Shown one piece after another: positions 15,071 through 23,163 of a DNA stretch of 41,846 nucleotides. A program made the translations under genes and the position numbers. The stretch covers positions 1 to 41,846 of the forward strand of contig JAICJM010000010.1 of NCBI GenBank assembly GCA_025928435.1. Reading direction: 5' to 3'. The number at the start of each line of letters is the position of its first letter. Within the stretch, counting starts at the first letter, position 1. The notes beneath the pieces were generated by a model. The model searched no databases, was not told where the DNA came from, and saw only the letters and a list, made by a program, of their open reading frames with translations. This stretch comes from Thermoleophilia bacterium. GTDB lineage: Bacteria > Actinomycetota > Thermoleophilia > Gaiellales > JAICJC01.

Positions 15071-16852
15071 TCACAGCGTAGCGGGTCCGTCCGGATCCGT
15101 CACCACCCGGATTCCGTACAGGCGCAGCTCCGCCGGGGTGGCCGGCGTCGGCGCGCCGGTGAGCGGGTCGAACCCGCCCTGGCCCTTGGGGAAGGCGGTC
15201 ACGTCGCGCAGCGACGCCGCGCCCGCGATCAGCATCGCGAGCCGGTCGATCCCGAACGCGATGCCGCCGTGCGGGGGCGCCCCCATCTCGAGCGCGCGCA
15301 GCAGGAACGAGAACTTCGCCTCGGCCTCCTCCTCGGAGATCCCGAGCAGCCGGAACACGCGCCCCTGCATCTCCGGGCGGTGGTTGCGGATCGAGCCGCC
15401 GCCGATCTCGTTCCCGTTCAGGACGAAGTCGTACTGGCGCGCGCGGGCGGCCGCGGGGTCGGCGTCGAAGGTATCGGCGAACTGCGGCTCGGGCGCGCTG
15501 AAGGGATTGTGCGCGGCCTTCCAGCGGTTCTCGTCGGGCAGCCACTCGAACATCGGGAAGTCGGTGATCCAGAGCGGCTTCCAGCCCTGCTCGATCAGGT
15601 CCAGCCGCTCGCCGAGGTGCAGGCGCAGCGGCCCCAGCACCCGGACGGCGGCGTCCACCGCGTCGGCCACGAGGAGGATCGTGTCGCCCTCGCCGGCGCC
15701 GACCCCGGCCACGATCGCGGCCACCTCGGCCTCGCTCAGGAACTTGCGCGTAGGCGAGCGCACCTCGCCGCCCTCGCCCACCTGCATCCAGGCGACGCCC
15801 TTCCCGCCCCAGGTGCGGGCAAACTCCACGAGCCCCTCGAAGTCCTTGCGCGAGAAGTCCATCGCGCCCGGCACCGCGAAGCCGCGCACGACCCCTCCGT
15901 CGTCGATCACTCCGCGGAAGGCCTTGAACTCGGTGCCGCGCAGCGCGTCGGTGACGTCGGCGATCTCACACCCGAAGCGGGTGTCGGGCTTGTCCATCGC
16001 GTAGCGCAGCATCGCGTCGTCGTGGGTCATGCGCGGGAACGGGATCGGCAACTCGTCGTCCATGAGGTCGCGCCAGATGGCCCCGAACATCCCCTCGATC
16101 AGCGCGAACAACTCCTCGGGCTCGATGAAGCCGAGCTCCATGTCGAGCTGCGTGAACTCGGCGGTGCGGTCGGCGCGGGTGGCCTCGTCCCGGAAGCAGC
16201 GGGCGATCTGGTAGTAGCGCTCGAAGCCGGAGATGACGTAGAGCTGCTTGTACGTCTGCGGCGACTGCGGCAGCGCGTAGAAGCGGCCCGGGTGCGAGCT
16301 CGTCGGCACCAGGAACTCGCGCGCGCCCTCCGGGGTCGACTTGTAGAGGATCGGCGTCTCGAGCTCCCAGAAGCCCCTGTCCTCCAGGTAGCGGCGGATC
16401 GTCTGGGTGAGCTTGAAGCGCACGCGGATGTTTCGGCGCATCTCCTCGCGGCGCAGGTCGAGGTAGCGGTGGCGCAGGCGCAGGGTCTCGTCCACGCCGT
16501 CGTCGTCGAGCTGGAACGGGAGCACGGGCGCGGTCGACAGCACCTCGAGCCGCTCGACGTGCACCTCGATCCGGCCCGTCGCGAGCCGCGGGTTGACCGT
16601 CTCCGCCGAGCGGGCGCGCACGACGCCCTCGGCCTGGATGACGAACTCCGACCGCAGCCCATGGGCCGCCGCGTGGGCGGCCGGCTGCTCGTCGGGGTTG
16701 AAGACGAGCTGCACGAGGCCGGCCTGGTCGCGCAGATCGACGAAGACGAGGCCGCCGTGGTCGCGGCGACGCGCCACCCAGCCTGCGAGCGTCACGCGCG
16801 TGCCCTCGTCGCCCGCGCGCAGGTCGCCGCCCAGGTGGGTGCGCCAGCTCAC
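15071..16852 (-). CDS. aspS: Aspartyl-tRNA synthetase
   Basis: The 593-residue protein is a bacterial-type class II AspRS. The N-terminal OB-fold domain reads RVTLAGWVARRRDHGGLVFV and binds the anticodon. Motif 2 is GFERYYQIARCFRDE, a long GAD insert domain spans about residues 280-420, and motif 3 includes GGIAFGIDRLAM. NGNEIGGGSIRNH is part of the aspartate/ATP pocket. Whether it is discriminating or also makes Asp-tRNA-Asn cannot be told here. The GTG start overlaps the hisS stop (GTGA), so hisS and aspS are coupled. Confidence 0.95.
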   Translation of the reverse strand: MSWRTHLGGDLRAGDEGTRVTLAGWVARRRDHGGLVFVDLRDQAGLVQLVFNPDEQPAAHAAAHGLRSEFVIQAEGVVRARSAETVNPRLATGRIEVHVERLEVLSTAPVLPFQLDDDGVDETLRLRHRYLDLRREEMRRNIRVRFKLTQTIRRYLEDRGFWELETPILYKSTPEGAREFLVPTSSHPGRFYALPQSPQTYKQLYVISGFERYYQIARCFRDEATRADRTAEFTQLDMELGFIEPEELFALIEGMFGAIWRDLMDDELPIPFPRMTHDDAMLRYAMDKPDTRFGCEIADVTDALRGTEFKAFRGVIDDGGVVRGFAVPGAMDFSRKDFEGLVEFARTWGGKGVAWMQVGEGGEVRSPTRKFLSEAEVAAIVAGVGAGEGDTILLVADAVDAAVRVLGPLRLHLGERLDLIEQGWKPLWITDFPMFEWLPDENRWKAAHNPFSAPEPQFADTFDADPAAARARQYDFVLNGNEIGGGSIRNHRPEMQGRVFRLLGISEEEAEAKFSFLLRALEMGAPPHGGIAFGIDRLAMLIAGAASLRDVTAFPKGQGGFDPLTGAPTPATPAELRLYGIRVVTDPDGPATL

Positions 16853-18105
16853 CGGGCGAGCGCCTCCACGAGCCCGTCGAGCGCGACCCGGCGCTGCTCG
16901 CCCGAGCCCATGTCGCGCACGCTGGCCTCGCCCGCCCCCCACTCGTCCTCGCCGACGATCACGACGGTGCCGGCGCCGCGGCGGGCGGCCAGCTCGAGCG
17001 TGCGCTTCAGCCGCCGGCCGCCGTAGGCCGCGTCGCTGCGCAGGCCGGCGGCGCGGGCGTCGTCCATGAGCGCGTGCACCCGCGGCCGTGCGGCGTCGTC
17101 CAGCACCGCGAACATCACGTCGAGGGCAGGCTCCGCGTCGGCGGCGCCCATCTCCTCGAGCGTCAGCACGAGCCGCTCCACCCCCGCGCCGAAGCCGACC
17201 CCGGGCGTGTGCGGCCCGCCGAGCTGCTCGGCGAGGCCGTCGTAGCGCCCGCCGCCGGAGATGGCCGACTGGGCGCCGAGCGCCGCCCACTGCCACTCCC
17301 AGGCCGTGCGCGTGTAGTAGTCGAGCCCGCGCACGAGGCCCGGGTCGAGCTCGTAGGCGACCCCGCGGGCGTCGAGCTGGGCGCGGACGGCGGCGAAGTG
17401 CTCGCGGCACGCGTCGCACAGGTGATCGGTGATCTTCGGCGCGTCGGCGAGCACGGCCTGGCAGGACGTGTTCTTGCAGTCGAAGACGCGCAGCGGGTTC
17501 GTGTCGCGGCGCTCGCGGCACTCCTCGCACAGCTCGTCCATGTGCTCGTCGAGGAAGGCGACCAGGAGCGCGACGTAGGCGGGCCGGCAGGTCTCGTCGC
17601 CGATCGAGTTCAGGAGCAGCGTGAGGCCCGTCACGTCGACGTTACGGTACCAGCGGGCCTGGAGGGCGATCAGCTCGGCGTCGAGCCCGGGATCGTCGCT
17701 CCCGATCGCCTCCGCGCCGAACTGGTAGTGCTCGCGGAAGCGGCCCTTCTGCACCGCGTTGTAGCGGAACATCGGCAGCTCGTACCAGACCTTGACGGGC
17801 TGGGGCTGGTGGTGCAGACCGTGCTCGAGGTAGGCCCGCATCACGCCCGCGGTGCCCTCGGGGCGCAGCGTCAGGTCGCGGTCGCTCCGGTCATGGAAGC
17901 TGTACATCTCCTTGCGGACCACGTCCGAGCCCTCGCCCGACGTGCGCCGGTAGACGCCCGTGTCCTCGAAGGTCGGCGTCACGACCTGGCCGTAGCCGGC
18001 CGACTCGAACACCGTCCGCGCCCGGTCGAGCACCGACCGGCGCAGCGCCGCGCGCGGCCCGTACCAGTCGAGCGTCCCCCGCGGCGCCTGGAAGTCGCGG
18101 CTCAT
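16849..18105 (-). CDS. hisS: Histidyl-tRNA synthetase
   Basis: The 418-residue class II synthetase has motif 1 in the N-terminal MSRDFQAPRGTLDWYGPRAA region, motif 2 around LRPEGTAGVMRAYLEHG and FRYNAVQKGRFREHYQFGAE, and the histidine-specific LDYYTRTAWEW and SGGGRYDGL motifs. Motif 3 is GFGAGVERLVL. A C-terminal anticodon-binding domain follows (residues about 325-418). A short Cys cluster (CEECRERRDTNPLRVFDCKN) in the middle is seen in many bacterial HisRS. The ATG overlaps the upstream hydrolase stop by 4 bases. Confidence 0.95.
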   Translation of the reverse strand: MSRDFQAPRGTLDWYGPRAALRRSVLDRARTVFESAGYGQVVTPTFEDTGVYRRTSGEGSDVVRKEMYSFHDRSDRDLTLRPEGTAGVMRAYLEHGLHHQPQPVKVWYELPMFRYNAVQKGRFREHYQFGAEAIGSDDPGLDAELIALQARWYRNVDVTGLTLLLNSIGDETCRPAYVALLVAFLDEHMDELCEECRERRDTNPLRVFDCKNTSCQAVLADAPKITDHLCDACREHFAAVRAQLDARGVAYELDPGLVRGLDYYTRTAWEWQWAALGAQSAISGGGRYDGLAEQLGGPHTPGVGFGAGVERLVLTLEEMGAADAEPALDVMFAVLDDAARPRVHALMDDARAAGLRSDAAYGGRRLKRTLELAARRGAGTVVIVGEDEWGAGEASVRDMGSGEQRRVALDGLVEALAR

Positions 18106-18707
18106 GCCCGCAGCGCCCCGAGGAAGGGGTTCGTGGCGAGCTCGTGCCCGAGGGTGGTCGCCGGGCCGTGGCCGGGCAGGACGACCGTCTCCTGCGTGTA
18201 GGCGTCGACCAGCCGGCGGATGCTCGCAAGCAGCGTCGACATGTCGCCGCCCACGAGGTCGGTACGGCCGACCGAGCCGGCGAAGAGCAGGTCGCCGGAG
18301 AACAGGTGCCCCTCGGCGTGGAAGGCGATCGAGGCGGGCGAGTGGCCCGGCACGGGCGTCGTGTCGAAGTCGATCCCGGCGACGGACACGAGCTCGCCGC
18401 CGTCGAGGAGGTGGTCGGGCTCGTACGGCCCCGCCGCGAGGGCGCGCAGGTCGCCGGCCTCGCCGCGCGGCATCCACACGTCGACCCCCGCCGCCTCGGC
18501 GACGCCCTTCACCGCTCCCAGATGGTCGTGGTGGCCGTGCGTCAGGAGCACGCCGGCGGCCTTCCAGCCGCGGTCGGCCAGGACGGAGAGCACCGTGTCG
18601 GGCGAGTCGCCGGGGTCGATGACGGCCGCCCCGGACGCGCCCTCGCGCGCGACGAGATAGCAGTTGGTCTGATACGCGCCCAGGGGCAGCTGCACGATGT
18701 CCAGCAT
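18102..18707 (-). CDS. Metallo-beta-lactamase fold hydrolase (glyoxalase II-like)
   Basis: The 201-residue protein carries the binuclear metal motif HGHHDH at 57-62 within LLTHGHHDHLGAVKG. Further ligands lie in PVPGHSPASIAFH, GDLLFAGSVGRTD and LPGHGPATTLGHE. The length and the LDIVQLPLGAYQTNCYL start fit the hydroxyacylglutathione-hydrolase-like branch (YcbL type). In actinobacteria such genes often sit just before hisS, as here. Substrate is unknown; thiol-ester hydrolysis is likely. A longer in-frame start at 18764 is possible but adds no recognisable sequence. A TAGGCT hexamer lies 10 bases before the chosen ATG. Confidence 0.85.
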   Translation of the reverse strand: MLDIVQLPLGAYQTNCYLVAREGASGAAVIDPGDSPDTVLSVLADRGWKAAGVLLTHGHHDHLGAVKGVAEAAGVDVWMPRGEAGDLRALAAGPYEPDHLLDGGELVSVAGIDFDTTPVPGHSPASIAFHAEGHLFSGDLLFAGSVGRTDLVGGDMSTLLASIRRLVDAYTQETVVLPGHGPATTLGHELATNPFLGALRA

Positions 18708-18733
18708 TGAACCGGGCAGCCTAGACGCTGGGG

Positions 18734-19090
18734 TCAGCCGGACCCGCCGTGCTTCTTCTGCCACCGCCGCCAGGCGAAGGTCTCGGTGATCGTCCCGATC
18801 GACCAGAAGAGCACGAACATCACGACCGCGTTGAACGCCTTCACGCCGTTGGTCATGTTCCCGCCGAGCGACGTGTAGCTGATGGCGATGTAGAAGAGGA
18901 CGGCGAAGATCGCCGCCCGCTTGGCAGCCCGGACTGCCGAGGGCTGGGGCGGCTCGCCCCGCCGGCGCGCGGGCCCGCTCGAGCCGGCGCCCTTCGCGCT
19001 CGTCTCGGGCCGGCCCTCCTGATCGCCGAAGACACGCCCGCGGCCGACCGACCGCTGGTACTTGCGCTTCTGCTGCTTGCGATTCGCCAT
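18734..19090 (-). CDS. Membrane protein with basic disordered N-terminus
   Basis: The 118-residue product starts with a very basic, probably unstructured tail of about 55 residues (MANRKQQKRKYQRSVGRGRV, later SSGPARRRGEPPQPS). Two hydrophobic helices follow, about 57-76 (AAIFAVLFYIAISYTSLGG) and 82-103 (AFNAVVMFVLFWSIGTITET), and then a basic end. Family not recognised. The basic tail suggests contact with nucleic acid, ribosome or acidic lipids, which is inference only. The ATG lies exactly 6 bases after a TAGAAT hexamer, so the start and a leaderless transcript are well supported. Confidence 0.72.
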   Translation of the reverse strand: MANRKQQKRKYQRSVGRGRVFGDQEGRPETSAKGAGSSGPARRRGEPPQPSAVRAAKRAAIFAVLFYIAISYTSLGGNMTNGVKAFNAVVMFVLFWSIGTITETFAWRRWQKKHGGSG

Positions 19091-20713
19091 GCAGCCATTC
19101 TACCGGGGGCGGGGCGTTCGCGATGACCGCTCACGGCCGCTACCCTGGGAGCCTCAACGGAGTTCCAATTGGCGTCGGGCAGGCGGTGCCAATTGCCGCA
19201 TACCGCAACCGCCGCCCACCCGCCTCTCCGCTCTGCGTCGCCCAGCCGTCCCACTCGCCGTCCTGCGGTCTGTCGCCCTCGCAGGCCTCGCTGCTGCCGT
19301 CTCCGTGGCGGGGCTCGCCGCTCCCGCCCGGGCCGACGCGCCCGCCGTGCCGTCTGTACGCGTGCTCTCGGCCGCGCAGACGATCACGGGGTTCGGCGCC
19401 TCGGGGGCGTGGTGGCCCAACGACGCGGACGGCTTCTCCGCGTCGACACGGGCCCGGATCGCCCAGCTGCTCTTCGACCGCCGCTCGGGACTCGGGCTCT
19501 CGATCTACCGCTACAACATCGGCGGCGGCGGGGCGGGCGTCATCGCCGGGCCGCGGGCGCCCCGCTCGTTCCTCTCGGCGCCGGGCAGGTACGACTGGAG
19601 CGCCGATCCCGGCGGCACGGCCTTCCTGCGCCAGGCGGCCCGCTACGGCGTCCGCCGGCTGGTGGGCTTCGCGAACAGCGCGCCGCCCTTCTTCACGACG
19701 AACGGGCGCAGCTGCGGCGGAGAGCTGCGCCCTGGCCGGGTCGCGAACTACGCCTCCTATTTCGCGCGCGTGGCCGCCCACATGCGCTCCACCTACGGCA
19801 TCCGGCTCGCGACCGTCAGCCCCATGAACGAGCCGACGAACAGCTTCCCCGACTGCCACCAGGAGGGCATGCACGTGCCGGCCGCGCAGCGGGCGACGGT
19901 GATCCACTCGGTCGCGGACGCCCTCGCGGCGCGCTCGCCGGGGACGAGGGTGAGCGCCGACGAGTCGACGACGACGGTCGCGCTCGGCGCCGGCCTCACC
20001 CGCTGGATCGACCCCGATGTGTCGACGGTCTCGTTCCACGGCTACGACTTCCCGACCGTCGCCCGGCTGCGCGCCGTCGCCGGGATGGTGCGCGCCCACA
20101 CGGCCGCGCTGACCGAGGTGTGCTGCTCGGCCGGGGCCGGCTACGCCCGCGGGTACAACCCGGGCATGCGCGCGGGACTCTGGCTGGCCGACACGATCTG
20201 GCGCGACCTCTCCGCCGGCCGCGTCTCGAGCTTCAGCTGGTGGACGGCCCTCTCGCCCGAGCTGGGGTGCGCGCCGGGATCCGACCCGGCCTGCCCGACG
20301 GGGTCGAACGCGCGCGGCTGGAACGACGGGCTCCTCTATTACGACCCCGACTCCGCGCCGACGGGAACCAGTCGATCTACTTCACCCGCCGCTACTGGGT
20401 GCTGGCGAACTTCAGCCGCTACATCCGCCCCGGCGCCGCGCACTTCCGGGTCACCGGCGTCCCCGACCATGTCCACGTGCTCGCGTTCCGCCGCAACATG
20501 TGGCGCTTCGTCATGATCAACGACGGATCCGGGCAGCGCAGCGTGCGCGTGCGGCTGCCGCCTCCAGGGCGCCACCACTACCGCGCCCCGTCGGCCTACA
20601 CGACGAGCGCGACGCGGAACCTCGCGCCCACAGGTGCCGCGTCCCTGAAGGGGTCGACCCTCACGACGGCGCTTCCCGGGCGGAGCGTGACGACGGTCAT
20701 CGTCCCCTGGTGA
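19089..20713 (+). pseudogene. GH30-family glycoside hydrolase, frameshifted
   Basis: A secreted glycosidase of the GH30 type is readable in two frames. The first frame has a signal-like VALAGLAAAVSVAGLAAPARA, then ITGFGASGAWWPNDADGFS and LSIYRYNIGGGGAGV. The acid/base Glu is in ATVSPMNEPTNSF and the probable nucleophile Glu in HTAALTEVCCSAG; FSWWTALSPELG follows. After LLYYDPDSA the frame breaks between 20349 and 20357. The C-terminal beta domain continues in another frame from ADGNQSIYFTRRYWVLANFS to the stop at 20713. One missing base explains the shift. The start is uncertain: 19089 is the nearest in-frame ATG and overlaps the divergent gene. GH30 enzymes cut beta-1,6- or beta-1,4-linked glycans. 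Real decay and assembly error are both possible. Confidence 0.75.
19097..19102 (-). promoter_or_regulatory. -10 element of leaderless membrane protein gene
   Basis: Minus-strand TAGAAT is followed by exactly 6 bases and then the ATG at 19090. The flanking CCCCCGGTAGAATGGC is identical to the alaS promoter region at about 11193-11208. Confidence 0.6.
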
Positions 20714-20720
20714 CCCCGGG

Positions 20721-20840
20721 CGACACCGCCTCCGGGCCGGCACGAGCATGTTCGACTTCCGCTACCTGCTCCCGGCGCTGCCGCTCCTGCCCGCCGCCGG
20801 CGCGCTCGGCGCGACGACGCTCGCGGCCCGCGCGCGGTCA
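20721..20840 (+). pseudogene. C-terminal remnant of a polytopic membrane glycosyltransferase
   Basis: In the plus frame through ATG 20748, RAGTSMFDFRYLLPALPLLP and AAGALGATTLAARAR resemble the end of a PMT/ArnT-like membrane glycosyltransferase. Nothing upstream in the frame matches, and after about 20840 the sequence belongs to a gene on the other strand. It is too short to be a gene of its own and is best read as debris. Identification is tentative. Confidence 0.35.
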
Positions 20841-21429
20841 TGGCTGCCGTCAGCGGCAGCGCGACGCCGGCCGCGGCGAGTGTCAGCGTCTCCGCGCGCA
20901 TCGGACGCCCGTCCCCGGTGCCGCCGACGGCAGATCAGCGCGGCGCTCGTCCACTCGGTCGCCCGGGCGATCCGGCTCGAACCGAGCATCGGCGCCACGA
21001 ACAGCATGAGCGCGGCCAGCGAGGCGAGGTCGAACGCCCGCTCGACGGCCACGGTCGCCGCGGCGCGCGCGGCCGGCACCCCGCCTCCCTCCGCAGGGCG
21101 ACGACCCGGGCCGCCTCCCCGGCGCGGGCGGGCAGCAGGTTGTTGAACAGGTACCCGATGTTCAGCGACCAGAACACGGCCCGCCGCGGCGGCCGCCGGC
21201 CGCGCGCGAAGAGCAGGTGCCACCGCTCCGAGCGCATCCAGACCGCAATTGCGAGCAGGACGAGCGCGACGACGAGCCACGCGGGACGGATCTCGCCCAG
21301 CGACCGGCGCACCGCATGCCACGAGACGTCGCGGATCGCGAGCCACCCGAAGCAGAGCGAGATGGCGAGCCCGGCGAGGGCGTGGATCCAGCCCGAGACG
21401 CCCCGCCGTAGCACACGCCGAAACGCCAC
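20835..21429 (-). pseudogene. YbhN/lysylphosphatidylglycerol synthase-like membrane protein, frameshifted and truncated
   Basis: From a GTG at 21429 with an AAAGGA ribosome site, the product begins MAFRRVLRRGVSGWIHALAG. It has membrane helices and the family motif LFNNLLPARAGEAARVVALR. The frame is then lost at a run of four Gs (plus strand 21079-21082). Restoring one G rejoins GVPAARAAATVAVERAFDLA and SLAALMLFVAPMLGS in the next frame. A second shift near 20930-20937 leads to RPMRAETLTLAAAGVALPLT. The coding signal ends about 20835, giving roughly 200 of about 300 expected residues. Intact relatives are polytopic proteins that flip or modify lipids. Two frameshifts plus truncation make it a probable pseudogene. 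Confidence 0.6.
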
Positions 21430-21511
21430 GTCTCGTCCTTTCGGTCGCCCGTCAAAAACCCGAGCGGCGGCAGGTTAGGGAACGGGTATTGGCGAACTCT
21501 TCGACGCGGAG

Positions 21512-21539
21512 TTGCACCCCCACCCATTCGGGCTAGTCT
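21512..21539 (+). promoter_or_regulatory. Promoter of the small peptide / polymerase unit
   Basis: TTGCAC (21512-21517), a 16-base spacer and TAGTCT (21534-21539) form a reasonable sigma-70-type promoter. The hexamer ends 10 bases before the ATG at 21550, and GGAAAGG lies just upstream of that ATG. Confidence 0.5.
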
Positions 21540-21549
21540 GGGAAAGGCA

Positions 21550-21675
21550 ATGAGCACGTCCCTCTCATCGATCGCCTCACTGCTGCCTGCGGCGAGCGTG
21601 ATCATCACCGGCGTCATCGTGGGCCTGTTCCTGGCGCGGCTCGACAACCGGGCCGAGGAGCGGCTCGACCCCTAG
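21550..21675 (+). CDS. 41-residue single-helix membrane peptide
   Basis: The peptide MSTSLSSIASLLPAASVIIT continues through GVIVGLFLARLDNRAEERLD. It has one membrane helix at about 8-29 and a charged C-terminal tail, presumably cytoplasmic. It has its own promoter-like sequence and a purine-rich GGAAAGG immediately before the ATG, and its stop lies 6 bases before the polymerase gene. It has no recognisable family. Position suggests a small partner or regulator of the O-antigen-ligase-like protein. Confidence 0.6.
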   Translation: MSTSLSSIASLLPAASVIITGVIVGLFLARLDNRAEERLDP

Positions 21676-21681
21676 GGTCAC

Positions 21682-23076
21682 ATGGCGACGATGACCACCA
21701 CCGCGGTCGCGCGGCGCCGAGCGCGCGCGCTGCCGTCGTCGACACTCCCGGGCTGGGCAACGCCGCCTCGGGGCTGGCAGCCCTACGCGATCTTCCTGGG
21801 GCTGCCGCTGTGGTGGCTGGCGGGCTTCTCGTTCTTCATGTGGCCGCTGATCGTGGCGCCGATCGTCTACCCGCTGCTGCGCCGCGGCGAGCTGCGCGCC
21901 CCGCGCCGGTTCGGGATCTGGCTCCTGTTCGTGGGCTGGATGATCGCCTCGGGGATCGAGCTGCACAGCGCGTCACGCGTGATCGCGTGGTCGTGGCGGC
22001 TCTCGTTCTACCTGTCGGCGACGGTGCTCTTCCTGTGGATCTACAACGCGTCCCGTGACCGCGTCCCCACCCGCGCGGTCATCAACGGCATGGCCGGGTT
22101 CTGGGTGTGCGTGATCTACGGCGGCTGGCTGGCGGTGCTCTACCCGACGCTTCAGGTGAGCAGCCCGGCGGAGTACCTCTTCCCGCACTCGCTGCTGAAC
22201 AACACTTATTTCTACGCGCACGTGCACCTGCAGGTCGCCGAGGTGCAGCGCTTCCTCGGGTTCGAGGAGGGCCGGCCGCAGACGTTCTTCGCGTACACGA
22301 ACGCCTGGGGGTCGACGTGCGCCATGCTGACGCCGATCGCCCTTGCCGCCATGACCGCCAAACCGGGCCCCGTCTGGGGCCGCGTGCTCAAGATCACGCT
22401 CGGGCTCTCGGTGGTCCCCATCATCTTCTCGCTGAACCGGGGCCTGTGGCTGAGCCTCGGCTTCGGGCTCGCCTACGCCGCCGTGCGCTTCGGCGCGCTG
22501 CGCGACGTCCGGCGGGTGATGCGCGTGCTCGGCGCGGTGGTCGTCGTGGGTGTGATCATCGCGTTCTCGCCGCTCGGCGGGCTCGTCTCCGGCCGCTTCA
22601 CGCACCAGACCGGCGACACCAGCCGGCTGGCGCGCGACCAGGCCGCGCAGACCCAGATCGCCGCGAGCCCGGTGCTCGGCTACGGCGCCCCGCAGCAGAA
22701 CACCGCCGTCACGCACACCCAGAAGAGCGTCGGCACCGAGAGCGAGATCTTCATGCTCCTGTACTCCCACGGCGTCCCCGCGCTGTTCTTCTTCGGCACG
22801 TGGATGGCCTACACGATCGTGCGCACCGCCAAGACGCGGTCCCGCGACTCACCACCGCTCTTCTGGGTGCACGTGGCGCTCATCGTCGCGTTCGTGCAGG
22901 CGCCGTACTACGAGCTCACCGAACGCATCCCGTTCATTCTGGTGTTCGCCGCCCTGCTCTACCGCGACATCGCGATGCAGAGCGAGCTGCGCTTCGAGGA
23001 CCGCGCGCGGAAGCGCCTCCGCGGGTGGCGGATCCGGCGTCCGCCCGCGCCGGGGCTCTCGCTCGGCGGCGACTGA
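21682..23076 (+). CDS. O-antigen ligase / polysaccharide polymerase-like membrane protein
   Basis: The 464-residue product is a polytopic membrane protein of about ten helices (IFLGLPLWWLAGFSFFMWPL, LAVLYPTLQV, VVPIIFSLNRGLWLSLGFGL). A large external loop near residues 140-215 precedes the LNRGLWLSLGFGLAYAAVRF helix. A second periplasmic-side segment with SRLARDQAAQTQIAASPVLG, GYGAPQQN and TESEIFMLLYSHGVPALFFF is typical of WaaL/Wzy-type proteins, where conserved Arg and His residues face the membrane surface. Such proteins polymerise or ligate lipid-linked glycans. No glycosyltransferases survive nearby, only remnants, so the exopolysaccharide locus may have been reduced or may lie outside the window. 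Confidence 0.75.
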   Translation: MATMTTTAVARRRARALPSSTLPGWATPPRGWQPYAIFLGLPLWWLAGFSFFMWPLIVAPIVYPLLRRGELRAPRRFGIWLLFVGWMIASGIELHSASRVIAWSWRLSFYLSATVLFLWIYNASRDRVPTRAVINGMAGFWVCVIYGGWLAVLYPTLQVSSPAEYLFPHSLLNNTYFYAHVHLQVAEVQRFLGFEEGRPQTFFAYTNAWGSTCAMLTPIALAAMTAKPGPVWGRVLKITLGLSVVPIIFSLNRGLWLSLGFGLAYAAVRFGALRDVRRVMRVLGAVVVVGVIIAFSPLGGLVSGRFTHQTGDTSRLARDQAAQTQIAASPVLGYGAPQQNTAVTHTQKSVGTESEIFMLLYSHGVPALFFFGTWMAYTIVRTAKTRSRDSPPLFWVHVALIVAFVQAPYYELTERIPFILVFAALLYRDIAMQSELRFEDRARKRLRGWRIRRPPAPGLSLGGD

Positions 23077-23094
23077 TCGCGGCGTCCGGCCTCA

Positions 23095-23123
23095 TTGCCA
23101 CAATTGCTGTCTGCGCATACAAT
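23095..23123 (+). promoter_or_regulatory. MarR gene promoter with repeated ACAATTGCT motif
   Basis: TTGCCA (23095-23100), 17 bases, then TACAAT (23118-23123) is the best sigma-70-type promoter in the window. ACAATTGCT occurs at 23100-23108 and again at 23119-23127, each containing the palindrome CAATTG, one directly after the -35 and one on the -10. That placement suits an autoregulatory operator. Confidence 0.65.
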
Positions 23124-23163
23124 TGCTGGTGAGAAACTTGAGGGAGCAACCAGAGTTCTTCGT

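Noticed and set aside
13928..17026. Very long plus-strand open frame opposite aspS and the cysteine desulfurase
   Set aside because: Its translation is rich in Arg, His, Ala and Gly without family motifs, and the opposite strand encodes complete enzymes. Such long antisense frames are common at this GC content.
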